The notes: generated from the letters alone by a model not told the origin. A stretch of 64,000 nt of DNA from JBHIYN01 sp041984235 (GCA_041984235.1 JBHIYN010000009.1:226352-290351), one strand, 5' to 3'; positions 29,444 to 39,074 are shown, counted from the stretch's first letter. Made by a program: numbers and translations.

Positions 29444-31471
29444 ATGACCCGGAAATTCCAGCTCGAATCCGAATTCGCCCCGGCCGGCGGCCAGCCGCAG
29501 GCGATCGCGTCGCTGATCGAGGGCCTGCAGGCGGGCCTCTACCACCAGACCCTGCTCGGGGTGACCGGCTCGGGCAAGACCTTCACCATCGCCAACGTCA
29601 TCGACACCGTGCAGCGCCCGACCATCGTGCTGGCGCCGAACAAGACCCTGGCCGCCCAGCTCTACGGCGAGATGCGCGAATTCTTCCCGCACAACGCGGT
29701 GGAGTACTTCGTCAGCTACTACGACTACTACCAGCCGGAGGCCTACGTCCCGGCCTCGGACACCTACATCGAGAAGGACGCCTCGATCAACGACCACATC
29801 GAGCAGATGCGGCTGTCGGCGACCAAGGCCCTGCTCGAGCGCCCGGACACCATCATCGTCGCCACCGTCTCGGCGATCTACGGTCTCGGCGAGCCCGAGG
29901 AGTATCACTCGATGGTGCTGCACCTCAAGCGCGGCGACATCATCGACCAGCGCGCCATCCTGCGCCGCCTCGCCGAGCTGCAGTACAAGCGCAACGACTA
30001 CGAGCTCGACCGCGGCACCTACCGCGTGCGCGGCGAGATCATCGATATCTTCCCGGCCGAATCCGAGCGCGACGCGCTGCGCGTGGAGCTGTTCGACGAC
30101 GAGGTCGAGGCGCTGTCGCAGTTCGACCCGCTGACCGGCGAGGTGGTGCGCAAGCTGCCGCGCTTCACCATCTATCCCAAGTCGCATTACGTGACCACGC
30201 GCGACACCGTGCTGCGCGCGATTGAAACCATCAAGGTCGAGCTCGCCGAGCGGCTCGAGCAGCTGCGCTCGGTCAACAAGCTGGTCGAGGCCCAGCGTCT
30301 CGAGCAACGCACCCGTTTCGATCTCGAGATGATGCAGGAGATTGGCTACTGCAACGGCATCGAGAACTACAGCCGCCACCTCTCGGGCCGCGCCGCGGGT
30401 GAGCCGCCCGCCACCCTGTTCGAGTACCTGCCGGCGGACACCCTGCTGGTGATCGACGAGAGCCACGTGACCGTGCCGCAGCTCGGCGGCATGTACCGCG
30501 GCGACCGCTCGCGCAAGGAGAACCTGGTCGAGTACGGCTTTCGCCTGCCCTCGGCGCTGGACAACCGGCCGCTCAAGTTCGAGGAGTTCGAGCAGATGGC
30601 GCCGCAGATGATCTTCGTCTCGGCCACCCCTGGGCCGTACGAGGAGCAGCACGCCGGGCGCGTGGTCGAACTGGTGGTGCGCCCGACCGGGCTGGTCGAT
30701 CCGCCGGTCGACGTGCGCCCCGCGGCGAGCCAGGTCGACGACCTGCTGTCCGAGATCAATGTCTGCGTGGCGCGCTCCGAGCGCGTACTGGTGACCACCC
30801 TGACCAAGCGCATGGCCGAGGACCTCACCGAGTACCTGGCCGAGCACGGTGTGCGCGTGCGTTACCTGCATTCGGACGTCGACACCGTCGAGCGAGTCGA
30901 GATCATCCGCGACCTGCGCCTCGGCGAGTTCGACGTGCTGGTCGGCATTAACCTGTTGCGCGAGGGCCTGGACCTGCCCGAGGTGTCGCTGGTCGCCATC
31001 CTCGATGCTGACAAGGAAGGTTTCCTGCGCTCGGATCGCTCGCTGATCCAGACCGTCGGCCGCGCCGCGCGCAACATCGGCGGCCGCGCCATCATGTACG
31101 CCGACAACGTGACCGGCTCCATGGCGCGCGCGATGGAAGAGATGGAGCGCCGGCGCGAGGTGCAGATCGCCTTCAATGCCGAGCACGGCATCACGCCGGC
31201 AGGTATCGTCAAGCAGGTCGCCGACATCATGGAGGGCGCCTATGCGCCCGGCGCCGGCAGCAGCGGGCGGCGCAGCGCGCGGGCCGCCGAGAAGCGCGCC
31301 GAGTACGCCGGGCTGTCGGAGGAGAGCGCGATGAAGAAGGTCAAGCAGCTCGAGGAGCGCATGTACCGCCACGCCCGCGACCTCGAGTTCGAGCAGGCCG
31401 CGCAATTGCGCGACGAGATCGGCCAGCTCAAGGCCGAGCTGCTGGCCATGCCGGCCGGCGCCGGCAGCTAG
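29444..31471 (+). CDS. uvrB: excinuclease ABC subunit B
   Basis: UvrB (675 residues, normal length) is the damage-verifying helicase-like subunit of nucleotide excision repair. It is delivered by UvrA, opens the strands at a lesion and recruits UvrC. Walker A GVTGSGKT is at residues 39-46, the beta-hairpin region carries YYDYYQPEAY near residue 95, the DESH box (VIDESHVTV) follows near residue 340, helicase motif VI contains QTVGRAARN near residue 540, and the C-terminal UVR coiled coil (KQLEERMYRHARDLEFEQAA) binds UvrC. It starts at ATG after the tRNA-Asn promoter region. No clear LexA box was recognised upstream. Confidence 0.97.
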   Translation: MTRKFQLESEFAPAGGQPQAIASLIEGLQAGLYHQTLLGVTGSGKTFTIANVIDTVQRPTIVLAPNKTLAAQLYGEMREFFPHNAVEYFVSYYDYYQPEAYVPASDTYIEKDASINDHIEQMRLSATKALLERPDTIIVATVSAIYGLGEPEEYHSMVLHLKRGDIIDQRAILRRLAELQYKRNDYELDRGTYRVRGEIIDIFPAESERDALRVELFDDEVEALSQFDPLTGEVVRKLPRFTIYPKSHYVTTRDTVLRAIETIKVELAERLEQLRSVNKLVEAQRLEQRTRFDLEMMQEIGYCNGIENYSRHLSGRAAGEPPATLFEYLPADTLLVIDESHVTVPQLGGMYRGDRSRKENLVEYGFRLPSALDNRPLKFEEFEQMAPQMIFVSATPGPYEEQHAGRVVELVVRPTGLVDPPVDVRPAASQVDDLLSEINVCVARSERVLVTTLTKRMAEDLTEYLAEHGVRVRYLHSDVDTVERVEIIRDLRLGEFDVLVGINLLREGLDLPEVSLVAILDADKEGFLRSDRSLIQTVGRAARNIGGRAIMYADNVTGSMARAMEEMERRREVQIAFNAEHGITPAGIVKQVADIMEGAYAPGAGSSGRRSARAAEKRAEYAGLSEESAMKKVKQLEERMYRHARDLEFEQAAQLRDEIGQLKAELLAMPAGAGS

Positions 31472-31514
31472 CCGCCGCGGGACGAATTCTCTACGGCACC
31501 GCGCAGGGCGCGGG

Positions 31515-31527
31515 TATACTACTAGAA
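31515..31527 (+). promoter_or_regulatory. -10 element and possible leaderless start of the efflux operon
   Basis: TATACT (31515-31520) lies six bases before the ATG at 31527, so transcription would begin at or next to the start codon. No ribosome binding site is visible; the -35 region is weak. A leaderless mRNA is possible. Confidence 0.4.
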
Positions 31528-32624
31528 TGATCGTTCGATTTTTCCTCGTGCTCGTGGTCTGCGGCGCCATCGGCGGTGCGTTGTTCATGCTGCAGCAGCG
31601 CAAGGCCGAGGAGCTCGCGGCAATGTCGCAGCAGGCCTTTCCGCCGGCCGCGATCAGCGTCGCCGAGGTACGTGCCGAGCAGTGGCGCCAGAGCCTGTTC
31701 GCGGTCGGCTCGGTCGCGGCCGAGCAGGGCATCGACGTGGTCGCGCCGCTGCCGGGCTCGGTCATCGCACTGCACTTCGAGTCGGGCCAGGTGGTGCGGC
31801 GCGGGCAGAAGCTGCTGTCGATGGACATCGGCATCCAGGTCGCCGAGCTCGATGGCCTGAAGGCCGCGCTGGACCTGCGCGAGGTCCAGTTCGAGCGCGC
31901 CAAGCGCCTGCTCAAGGAGCGCCAGATCTCGCAGTCCGACTACGATGCCGCGCGCGCCGCGCGTGACGAGGCCGAGGCCGCGGTGCACGCCAAGGAAGCC
32001 TATATCGCGCGCAAGACCGTGTACGCGCCGTTCGACGGCCAGCTCGGCATTCGCCAGATCGGGCTCGGCACCTATCTCGAGCCCGGCGATCCCATCGTGC
32101 CGCTGCAGATGCTGGACCCGATCCACGTCGACTATGCCCTGCCGGAGCAGTTCCTGAGCCGCCTGGAAGTCGGGCAGACGGTCGAGGTCAGGGTGCCGGC
32201 GTGGCCGGACGCCGTCTTCACCGGCCGCATTACCGCGTTCGACCCGGGTATCGATCCCGGCACGCGCAACGTGCGCATCCGCGCGACCCTGGCCAATCCC
32301 GAGCATCGCCTGCGTCCCGGCATGTTCGCGGAGGTCTCGACCATCGAGTCGAACGCGCGCGCGGTGAATGCGCTGCCGGAGACCGCCGTCACCTACAGTC
32401 CGTACGGCAACAGCCTGTTCGTGGTGCTGGAGCGAGACGGCGCGACCACCGTCGAACGCCGCCAGGTGCAGACCGGCGAGGTGCGTGACGGGCGCGTGGA
32501 GATCCGGTCCGGGGTGGGCGCCGGTGACCGCGTGGTCGCGGTCGGTCAGAACAAGCTGCGCAACGGCATGCCGGTCACGGTGGTGGAGACCATGGACACC
32601 GCGCTGGCCGAAGAGGCGCCGTGA
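31527..32624 (+). CDS. RND efflux periplasmic adaptor (membrane fusion protein)
   Basis: A 365-residue periplasmic adaptor of the HlyD/AcrA family. It has one N-terminal membrane anchor (FLVLVVCGAIGGALFML, residues about 5-22), a biotinyl-lipoyl-like halves pair (VVAPLPGSVIALHFESGQVV near residue 75 and VYAPFDGQLGIRQIGLG near residue 165) around an alpha-helical hairpin, then beta-barrel and membrane-proximal domains. It bridges the RND pump encoded next to an outer membrane channel. It overlaps the pump gene by four bases (GTGA). No outer membrane factor is encoded beside it; a TolC supplied elsewhere is likely. Substrate unknown. Confidence 0.9.
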   Translation: MIVRFFLVLVVCGAIGGALFMLQQRKAEELAAMSQQAFPPAAISVAEVRAEQWRQSLFAVGSVAAEQGIDVVAPLPGSVIALHFESGQVVRRGQKLLSMDIGIQVAELDGLKAALDLREVQFERAKRLLKERQISQSDYDAARAARDEAEAAVHAKEAYIARKTVYAPFDGQLGIRQIGLGTYLEPGDPIVPLQMLDPIHVDYALPEQFLSRLEVGQTVEVRVPAWPDAVFTGRITAFDPGIDPGTRNVRIRATLANPEHRLRPGMFAEVSTIESNARAVNALPETAVTYSPYGNSLFVVLERDGATTVERRQVQTGEVRDGRVEIRSGVGAGDRVVAVGQNKLRNGMPVTVVETMDTALAEEAP

Positions 32625-35600
32625 CCCTCACCGACCTGTTCATACGCCGGCCGGTGCTGGCGAGCGTGGTCAGCCTCATGATCCTGGTGCTCGGGCTGCG
32701 CTCGATCCTGTCGCTGGAGCTGCGCCAGTACCCCAAGACCGAGGACACCCTGGTCACGGTCACCACCACCTATCCCGGCGCCAGCAGCGAGCTGGTCAAG
32801 GGCTTCATCACCACGCCGCTGCAGCAGGCCATCGCGGAGGCCGACGGCATCGACTTCATGAAGGCGACCTCCCGCCAGGGGATCTCGACCATCGAGGTCT
32901 ACATGAAGCTCAACTACGACCCCAACGCCGCGGTCGCCGAGATCCAGGCCAAGGTCGCCAGCCAGCGCAACGTGCTGCCGGAGGAGGCCAACGACCCGGT
33001 CATCGACTCGCAGACCGGCAGCCCGCTGGCGCTGATGTACCTCTCCTTCTACAGCGACAGCATGTCGCCGCCGGAGATGACCGACTATCTCATTCGCGTG
33101 GTCAGGCCGCAGATCCAGGCCCTGCCCGGGGTGGCCAAGGCGCAGACCTTCGGCGGCAAGACCTACGCCATGCGCATCTGGCTCGACCCGCGGCGCATGG
33201 CGGCGATGAACGTGACCGCGGCCGACGTGCGCCGCGCGCTGCTCGCCAACAACTACCTCTCGGGTGCCGGCGAGACCAAGGGCGAGTACGTCGCCGTCGA
33301 CCTCAGCGCGACCACCGACATCTCCGGAGTCGACGACTTCCGCGCGCTGGTGGTGCGCGAGGAAGGTGGCGTGATCGTTCGCCTGGAGGACGTCGCGCGC
33401 CTCGAGCTGGGTGCCGAGGACTACGAGTCGACCGCCTGGTACAACGGCCAGACGGCGCTGTTCATCGGCGTCACGCCGACCCCGGGCGCCAACCCGCTGA
33501 CGGTGGCCGAACGTGTGCACGAAGCGCTGCCGCAGATCCGCGCGCAGATGCCGAGCGGCATGCAGGTCTTCGTGCCTTACGACGCCAGCGAGTTCATCCA
33601 GGAGTCGATCGACGAGGTTTTCGGCACCCTGGCCGAGGCGGTGCTGATCGTGCTCGGTGTGATCCTGCTCACCCTGGGCTCGGCACGCGCGGCGCTGATC
33701 CCGGCGGTGGCGCTGCCGCTGTCGCTGATCGGCGGCGCCTTCCTGATGCTGCTGATGGGCTTCTCGATCAACCTGCTGACGCTGCTGGCAATGGTGCTCG
33801 CGATCGGGCTGGTGGTCGACGACGCCATCGTCATCGCGGAGAACATCCATCGCCACATCGAGAAGGGCCGCACGCCGCTCGACGCCGCGCTGATCGGCGC
33901 GCGGCAACTGACGCTGCCGATCATCGCCATGACCACGACCCTGGTTGCGGTGTATGCGCCGATTGGCTTCATGGGCGGGCTGGTCGGCACCCTGTTCACC
34001 GAGTTCGCCTTCGCGCTGGCCGGCGCGGTGCTGATCTCGGGCGTGGTTGCACTGACCCTGTCGCCGATGCTGTGCTCGCGCATCTTCAAGGCCGGCGAGC
34101 CGGGTCCGTTTGAACGCCTGGTCGAGCGCTTCTTCAACGGCCTGGCCGACGCCTACCAGGCGGTGCTGCACCGTGCCCTGGACTTCACCTCGGTGATCGT
34201 GGCGTTCGGCATCGCGGTGCTGGTCAGCATCTACTTCATGTTCACCATGGCACAGACCGAGCTCGCCCCGGTCGAGGACCAGAGCATCATCTACGTCATG
34301 GGGACCGGGCCGCAGACGGCAACGGTGGATTACGACGCCATCCACGCGCGGCGCATGATCGAGCTGTTCGAGACCGTGCCGGGGTACAAGGAAAGCTTCC
34401 TCATGCTCGGCTTCAACAATGCGCGCAACCAGGTCTTCGGGGGCTTCAAGCTGTTTCCGACCAACGAGCGCGAACGGGCGCAGTGGGAGATCCAGGGCGA
34501 GCTGCAGGGCAAGATGTTCGGCATCACCGGGCTGCAGGTCTCGACCTTCCCGCGCCCCAGCCTGCCGAGCCCGGGGCGCGGCCTGCCGGTGCAGTTCGTG
34601 CTGACCTCGCCGGCCTCGGACGCCGAGATCGACAGTGCCGCCGACGAGCTGCTCGGCGCGGCCATGCAGTCGGGCCGCTTCACCTTTCTGCAGAAGTCGG
34701 TCGAGTTCAACCGGCCCAAGGCGATCATCGACATCGACCGCGACCGCGCCGGCCTGCTCGGTATCCGCATGGACGATCTCGGCCAGGAGCTGGCCACCCT
34801 GCTCGGCGGCAACCACGTCAACTGGTTCAACCTCGAGGGGCGCAGCTACAAGGTCATCCCGCAGGTCGAGCGCGCCTACCGCGCCAGCCAGAACATGCTC
34901 GACGAGTACTACGTGCGCAGCGGGGTTGGCGACCTCGTGCCGCTGTCCACGGTGGTCTCGTTCCGCAACGCGGTGGAGCCCAGCGAACGCCTGCAGTTCC
35001 AGCAGCTCAACGCGGTCATCATCGAGGGCGTGCCGGCACCGGGTGTCACCATGGGCGACGCCATCGGCTGGCTGCAGAACGCGGCGCGTGACCTGCTGCC
35101 GAAGAACTTCGCCTGGGACTATGCCGGCGAGTCGCGCCAGTACACCCAGCAGGGCAGCGCGCTGGTGACGACCTTCTTCGTCGCCCTGGTGGTGATCTAC
35201 CTGGTGCTGGCGGCGCAGTTCGAGAGCTGGCGCGATCCCCTGATCATCCTGATGTCGGTACCGATGTCGATTGCCGGCGCGATGATCTTCATCACCCTCG
35301 GCTTCGCCACCTCGAATATCTATACCCAGGTCGGCCTGATTACCCTGATTGGCGTCATCACCAAGAACGGCATCCTGATCGTGGAGTTCGCCAACCAGGT
35401 GCAGAAAGTCCGCGGGCTGGGCAAGCGCGAGGCGGTGGAAGAGGCCGCGCGCATCCGCCTGCGCCCGATCCTGATGACCACCATCGCCATGGTCGTCGCC
35501 ATGGTGCCGCTGCTGACCGCGAGCGGGCCGGGCGCGGTGAGCCGTTTCCACATCGGCCTGGTGATCGCCAGCGGACTCGGTATCGGCACGATCTTCACGC

Positions 35601-35698
35601 TGTTCGTGGTGCCGGCCTTCTACCTGCTGCTGGCGCGTGAGCACGGCGCGGAGGAAGCCGTGGACGAAGGGACGGGCGCGCAGGAATCGCTCGCCTGA
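32621..35698 (+). CDS. RND family multidrug efflux pump
   Basis: A 1025-residue inner membrane transporter of the HAE1/AcrB type that exports hydrophobic compounds using the proton gradient, as a trimer with the adaptor encoded upstream. Visible landmarks are the N-terminal 'FIRRPVLASVVSLMILVLGL' helix, two large periplasmic loops, the TM4 proton-relay pair in GLVVDDAIVIAENIHRH (around residues 400-415), the TM10 lysine in IGVITKNGILIVEFANQ (near residue 910) and a 12-helix pattern. It starts at GTG, overlapping the adaptor stop. The C-terminal tail is short and acidic. The pump resembles the MexF/MdtB-type permeases; the substrate cannot be read from sequence. Confidence 0.93.
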   Translation: MTLTDLFIRRPVLASVVSLMILVLGLRSILSLELRQYPKTEDTLVTVTTTYPGASSELVKGFITTPLQQAIAEADGIDFMKATSRQGISTIEVYMKLNYDPNAAVAEIQAKVASQRNVLPEEANDPVIDSQTGSPLALMYLSFYSDSMSPPEMTDYLIRVVRPQIQALPGVAKAQTFGGKTYAMRIWLDPRRMAAMNVTAADVRRALLANNYLSGAGETKGEYVAVDLSATTDISGVDDFRALVVREEGGVIVRLEDVARLELGAEDYESTAWYNGQTALFIGVTPTPGANPLTVAERVHEALPQIRAQMPSGMQVFVPYDASEFIQESIDEVFGTLAEAVLIVLGVILLTLGSARAALIPAVALPLSLIGGAFLMLLMGFSINLLTLLAMVLAIGLVVDDAIVIAENIHRHIEKGRTPLDAALIGARQLTLPIIAMTTTLVAVYAPIGFMGGLVGTLFTEFAFALAGAVLISGVVALTLSPMLCSRIFKAGEPGPFERLVERFFNGLADAYQAVLHRALDFTSVIVAFGIAVLVSIYFMFTMAQTELAPVEDQSIIYVMGTGPQTATVDYDAIHARRMIELFETVPGYKESFLMLGFNNARNQVFGGFKLFPTNERERAQWEIQGELQGKMFGITGLQVSTFPRPSLPSPGRGLPVQFVLTSPASDAEIDSAADELLGAAMQSGRFTFLQKSVEFNRPKAIIDIDRDRAGLLGIRMDDLGQELATLLGGNHVNWFNLEGRSYKVIPQVERAYRASQNMLDEYYVRSGVGDLVPLSTVVSFRNAVEPSERLQFQQLNAVIIEGVPAPGVTMGDAIGWLQNAARDLLPKNFAWDYAGESRQYTQQGSALVTTFFVALVVIYLVLAAQFESWRDPLIILMSVPMSIAGAMIFITLGFATSNIYTQVGLITLIGVITKNGILIVEFANQVQKVRGLGKREAVEEAARIRLRPILMTTIAMVVAMVPLLTASGPGAVSRFHIGLVIASGLGIGTIFTLFVVPAFYLLLAREHGAEEAVDEGTGAQESLA

Positions 35699-35704
35699 GG
35701 CCGT

Positions 35705-35724
35705 CGCGCCGCGATGGCGGCGCG
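35705..35724 (+). terminator. GC hairpin after the efflux operon
   Basis: A perfect 8-bp stem (35705-35712 with 35717-35724) with a GATG loop lies just after the pump stop. No T run follows, so termination is uncertain. Confidence 0.35.
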
Positions 35725-35864
35725 CGAAAACGCCCGCTGCGGCCGGGAATGGCGAAAGCGTGGCAGACCCTAGCCCGCGCCGGGTGAATTGTGTATTCTT
35801 GCCGCCCCGCGGCAATCCGGCCCGAGTAACGGTCCGGACTGCGCGGCAGACAGACAGTTTCGAC

Positions 35865-35941
35865 AGGCGCGTAGCTCAGCTGGTTAGAGCACCACCTTGA
35901 CATGGTGGGGGTCGTTGGTTCGAGTCCAATCGCGCCTACCA
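35865..35941 (+). tRNA. tRNA-Val (anticodon GAC)
   Basis: A 77-nt cloverleaf with acceptor stem AGGCGCG/CGCGCCT, anticodon GAC (35899-35901) in loop TTGACAT, GTTCGAGTC T-arm and encoded CCA. A TATTCT -10-like hexamer (35794-35799) followed by a GC-rich discriminator lies upstream. Confidence 0.97.
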
Positions 35942-36022
35942 ACTTCAACCCGAAGACACCCGCGACGAGCCGGGGCTCGCAGCGCCGCCGGTTCGCACGG
36001 CGGGCGCCTGCGACTGGCCGCT

Positions 36023-37945
36023 ATGCCCTCCATCACACTCCCTGACGGCAGCCAAAAGCATTTCGATGCGCCGGTGACGGTGCACGACGTGGCCGCCGCG
36101 ATCGGTCCGGGCCTGGCGCGCGCCGCGCTGGCCGGCCGGGTCGATGGCCGCGAGGTCGATACCAGCCATCTGATCGAGAACGATTGTGAGCTGGCCATCG
36201 TCACCGGGCGCGACGAGGAGGGGCTGGAGATCATCCGTCACAGCACCGCGCACCTGCTGGCACACGCGGTCAAGGACCTGTTCCCTACCGCCCAGGTGAC
36301 CATAGGCCCGGTGGTGGAGGACGGCTTCTACTACGATTTCGCCTACGAACGCTCCTTCACGCCGGACGACCTCGAAGCGATCGAGAAGAAGATGGCCGAA
36401 CTCGCCGAGGCCGCGATCCCGGTCGAGCGCAGCGTCATGCCGCGTGACGAAGCGGTCGAGTTCTTCCGCGCCATGGGCGAGGTGTACAAGGCCGAGATCA
36501 TCGCCTCGATCCCGGCCGGCGAGGAGATCTCGCTCTACCGGCAGGGTGATTTCATCGATCTCTGCCGCGGTCCGCACGTGCCCGATACCGGCAAGCTGGG
36601 TGCGTTCAAGCTGATGAAGATCGCCGGCGCCTACTGGCGCGGCGATTCCGACAACGAGATGCTGCAGCGGATCTACGGCACCGCGTGGCCGGACAAGAAG
36701 CAGCTCAAGGCCTACCTGCACCGCCTCGAGGAAGCCGAGAAACGCGATCATCGCAAGCTCGGCCGCAGCCTGGACCTGTTCCATTTCCAGGAAGAGGCGC
36801 CGGGCATGGTGTTCTGGCACGAGAAGGGCTGGACCCTGTACCAGGTGGTCGAGCGCTACATCCGCGAGGTCTGCTACGCGGATTACCAGGAAGTCCACAC
36901 CCCGCAGGTGCTGGATCGCAGCCTGTGGGAGAAGTCGGGGCACTGGGACAAGTTCCACGACATGATCTTCCAGACCCACTCGGACCATCGTGAGTACGCG
37001 ATCAAGCCGATGAACTGCCCGGCGCATGTGCAGATCTTCAACCACGCCCTGCGCAGCCACCGCGACCTGCCCTACCGCATTGCCGAGTTCGGCATCGTCC
37101 ATCGCAACGAGCCGTCCGGCACCCTGCACGGGCTGCTGCGCGCGCGCCGCTTCACCCAGGACGACGCCCACATCTTCTGCGACGAGGACGACCTGCAGGC
37201 CGAGGTCGGGCGCCTCATCGACATGACCTTCCGCGTCTACCGCGATTTCGGCTTCGAGGACATCGAGGTCGCGCTGTCGCTCAGGCCCGCGCAGCGGGTC
37301 GGCGCCGACGCGCTGTGGGACAAGGCCGAGGCGGCGCTGGAACTGGCGCTGAAGAACAAGGGCCTGGAATTCCGCGTGCAGCCGGGGGAGGGCGCCTTCT
37401 ACGGCCCCAAGATCGAATTCACCCTGCGCGACTGCATCGGCCGCACCTGGCAGTGCGGCACGGTGCAGGTCGATTTCTCCATGCCCGACCGCCTCGGCGC
37501 GCGCTTCGTCGCCGACAGCGGCGAGCGCCGCGTGCCGGTGATGATTCACCGCGCGATTCTCGGCTCCCTGGAGCGATTTATCGGCATTCTCATCGAACAG
37601 TTCGCCGGGCTGCTGCCGCCCTGGCTGGCGCCGGTGCAGGCGGTGGTGCTGAACATCACCGACAAGCAGGGCGAGTACGCCGCCGGGGTCGTGGAAACCC
37701 TGAAAAATCAAGGATTCCGCGTAAATTCGGACTTGAGAAACGAAAAAATCGGGCTTAAAATCCGCGAGCACACTTTGCAGCGTGTTCCGTTCCTGCTCGT
37801 CGTGGGCGAGCGCGAGGCGGAAAACACAACGGTGGCCGTGCGTGCGCACAGCGGAAAAGACCTCGGCACGATGTCCGTCCCGGACTTCGCCGAACGGCTC
37901 CGCAATGAAGTCGCACAGCGCGGCCATGTCTTTTCGGAGGATTGA
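36023..37945 (+). CDS. thrS: threonyl-tRNA synthetase
   Basis: The 640-residue protein (E. coli 642) charges tRNA-Thr. The domain order is an N-terminal TGS domain (residues 1-62), an editing domain with HSTAHLLAHAV near residue 73, a class II catalytic core with the zinc cysteine in MNCPAHVQIF near residue 335, and a C-terminal anticodon domain. I choose ATG 36023 because the frame upstream runs back through the tRNA-Val and the residues from 36023 match the family N-terminus. No strong ribosome binding site is visible. The last 250 bases are less GC-rich. infC follows in the usual order. Confidence 0.96.
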   Translation: MPSITLPDGSQKHFDAPVTVHDVAAAIGPGLARAALAGRVDGREVDTSHLIENDCELAIVTGRDEEGLEIIRHSTAHLLAHAVKDLFPTAQVTIGPVVEDGFYYDFAYERSFTPDDLEAIEKKMAELAEAAIPVERSVMPRDEAVEFFRAMGEVYKAEIIASIPAGEEISLYRQGDFIDLCRGPHVPDTGKLGAFKLMKIAGAYWRGDSDNEMLQRIYGTAWPDKKQLKAYLHRLEEAEKRDHRKLGRSLDLFHFQEEAPGMVFWHEKGWTLYQVVERYIREVCYADYQEVHTPQVLDRSLWEKSGHWDKFHDMIFQTHSDHREYAIKPMNCPAHVQIFNHALRSHRDLPYRIAEFGIVHRNEPSGTLHGLLRARRFTQDDAHIFCDEDDLQAEVGRLIDMTFRVYRDFGFEDIEVALSLRPAQRVGADALWDKAEAALELALKNKGLEFRVQPGEGAFYGPKIEFTLRDCIGRTWQCGTVQVDFSMPDRLGARFVADSGERRVPVMIHRAILGSLERFIGILIEQFAGLLPPWLAPVQAVVLNITDKQGEYAAGVVETLKNQGFRVNSDLRNEKIGLKIREHTLQRVPFLLVVGEREAENTTVAVRAHSGKDLGTMSVPDFAERLRNEVAQRGHVFSED

Positions 37946-37951
37946 GGTATA
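37936..37951 (+). promoter_or_regulatory. ribosome binding site and AUA start of infC
   Basis: GGAGG (37936-37940), then eight bases, then ATA. A strong site paired with a non-canonical start is the autoregulatory signature of infC. Confidence 0.75.
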
Positions 37952-38467
37952 GCGGCCGACAAAAAGAATCGCGTCAACGGTGAGATCGACTCACCGCAGG
38001 TACGCCTTATCGCAGCGGATGGCGACAATCGGGGCGTGGTGTCTCTTGAAGACGCACGCAGCGAAGCCGAAAGCAGCGGCCTGGACCTGGTGGAAATCGT
38101 GCCGACGGCCGACCCGCCGGTCTGTCGCCTGATGGACTTCGGCAAGTTCCTGTTCGACCAGAACAAGAAGCGCCACGCGGCGAAACGCAAGCAGAAGCAG
38201 ATCCAGGTCAAGGAAGTGAAATTCCGGCCCGGAACTGACGAGGGCGACTACCAGATCAAGCTGCGCAACCTGAAGCGATTCCTGGAGCACGGTGACAAGG
38301 TCAAGGTCACGCTGCGTTTTCGCGGCCGTGAGATGGCGCACCAGGAACTCGGCCAGCAGATGCTGCAACGTGTGGAAGGTGACCTCGACGAGCTCGGCTC
38401 GGTCGAGCAGTTTCCGAAAATGGAAGGGCGGCAGATGATCATGGTCATCGCGCCCAAGAAAGTATGA
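37949..38467 (+). CDS. infC: translation initiation factor IF-3, started at AUA
   Basis: IF-3 (172 residues) binds the 30S subunit, prevents subunit joining and proofreads start codons. The mature N-terminus KKNRVNGEIDSPQVRLI is encoded well upstream of the first ATG/GTG/TTG (GTG 38036), and the only possible start is ATA at 37949, preceded by GGAGG eight bases upstream and a stop codon two codons before. Most IF-3 genes use such a rare start so that IF-3 represses its own translation. The C-terminal RNA-binding domain (VKVTLRFRGREMAHQELG) is intact. It sits three bases after thrS, before rpmI. Confidence 0.9.
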   Translation: MAADKKNRVNGEIDSPQVRLIAADGDNRGVVSLEDARSEAESSGLDLVEIVPTADPPVCRLMDFGKFLFDQNKKRHAAKRKQKQIQVKEVKFRPGTDEGDYQIKLRNLKRFLEHGDKVKVTLRFRGREMAHQELGQQMLQRVEGDLDELGSVEQFPKMEGRQMIMVIAPKKV

Positions 38468-38487
38468 CCGACGGCTGGAGATAACCG

Positions 38488-38685
38488 ATGCCGAAGCTGA
38501 AGACCAACCGCGGTGCGGCCAAGCGCTTCGCGAAGACCGGAACGGGACGCATCAAGCGCCGCCAGTCGTTCAAGAACCATATCCTGACCAAGAAGAGCCC
38601 CAAGCGTAAGCGCCAGTTGCGTGGCAATACGCTCATCGCGCACGCCGACGAAGCGGCCGTGCGGCAGATGATTCCGGGCCTCTAG
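38488..38685 (+). CDS. rpmI: 50S ribosomal protein L35
   Basis: 65 residues, highly basic, with the L35 signature PKLKTNRGAAKRFAKTGTG at the N-terminus and the KKSPKRKRQLRG helix. Its normal size, start and place between infC and rplT are standard. L20-mediated feedback on rpmI translation is known in enterics; no operator was checked here. Confidence 0.97.
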   Translation: MPKLKTNRGAAKRFAKTGTGRIKRRQSFKNHILTKKSPKRKRQLRGNTLIAHADEAAVRQMIPGL

Positions 38686-38714
38686 GTCACAGCACTACCC
38701 AAGGACCAGCAGTC

Positions 38715-39074
38715 ATGGCACGAGTCAAACGCGGCGTTCAGGCGCATGCCCGCCACAAGAAGGTCATCCGCCAGGCGCGCGGCTACCAGGGCCGGCGCAA
38801 GAACGTCTTCCGGGTTGCCAAGCAGGCCGTCACCAAGGCCGGGCAGTACGCCTACCGCGATCGCCGTCAGCGCAAGCGCCAGATGCGTGCGCTGTGGATC
38901 GTGCGCATCAACGCTGCCGCGCGCGAATGCGGACTGTCGTACTCGCGCTTCATGAACGGCCTGCTGCGCGCCGGGATCGAGATCGATCGCAAGGTCCTCG
39001 CCGACCTCGCGGTGCATGACAGCGCCGCCTTCGGCAACCTCGCGGAACGCTCCAAGGCCGCGCTCGCCGGCTGA
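38715..39074 (+). CDS. rplT: 50S ribosomal protein L20
   Basis: 119 residues with the basic N-terminal arm (ARVKRGVQAHARHKKVIRQA) and RNA-binding helices (QYAYRDRRQRKRQMRALWIVRINAA split near residue 55). It is essential for early 50S assembly. It follows rpmI by 29 bp and is followed by an intrinsic terminator. Confidence 0.97.
   Translation: MARVKRGVQAHARHKKVIRQARGYQGRRKNVFRVAKQAVTKAGQYAYRDRRQRKRQMRALWIVRINAAARECGLSYSRFMNGLLRAGIEIDRKVLADLAVHDSAAFGNLAERSKAALAG

Noticed and set aside
32546..35815. 1089-codon minus-strand open frame opposite the RND pump
   Set aside because: His/Arg/Gln-rich shadow product; the plus strand encodes a complete RND transporter.
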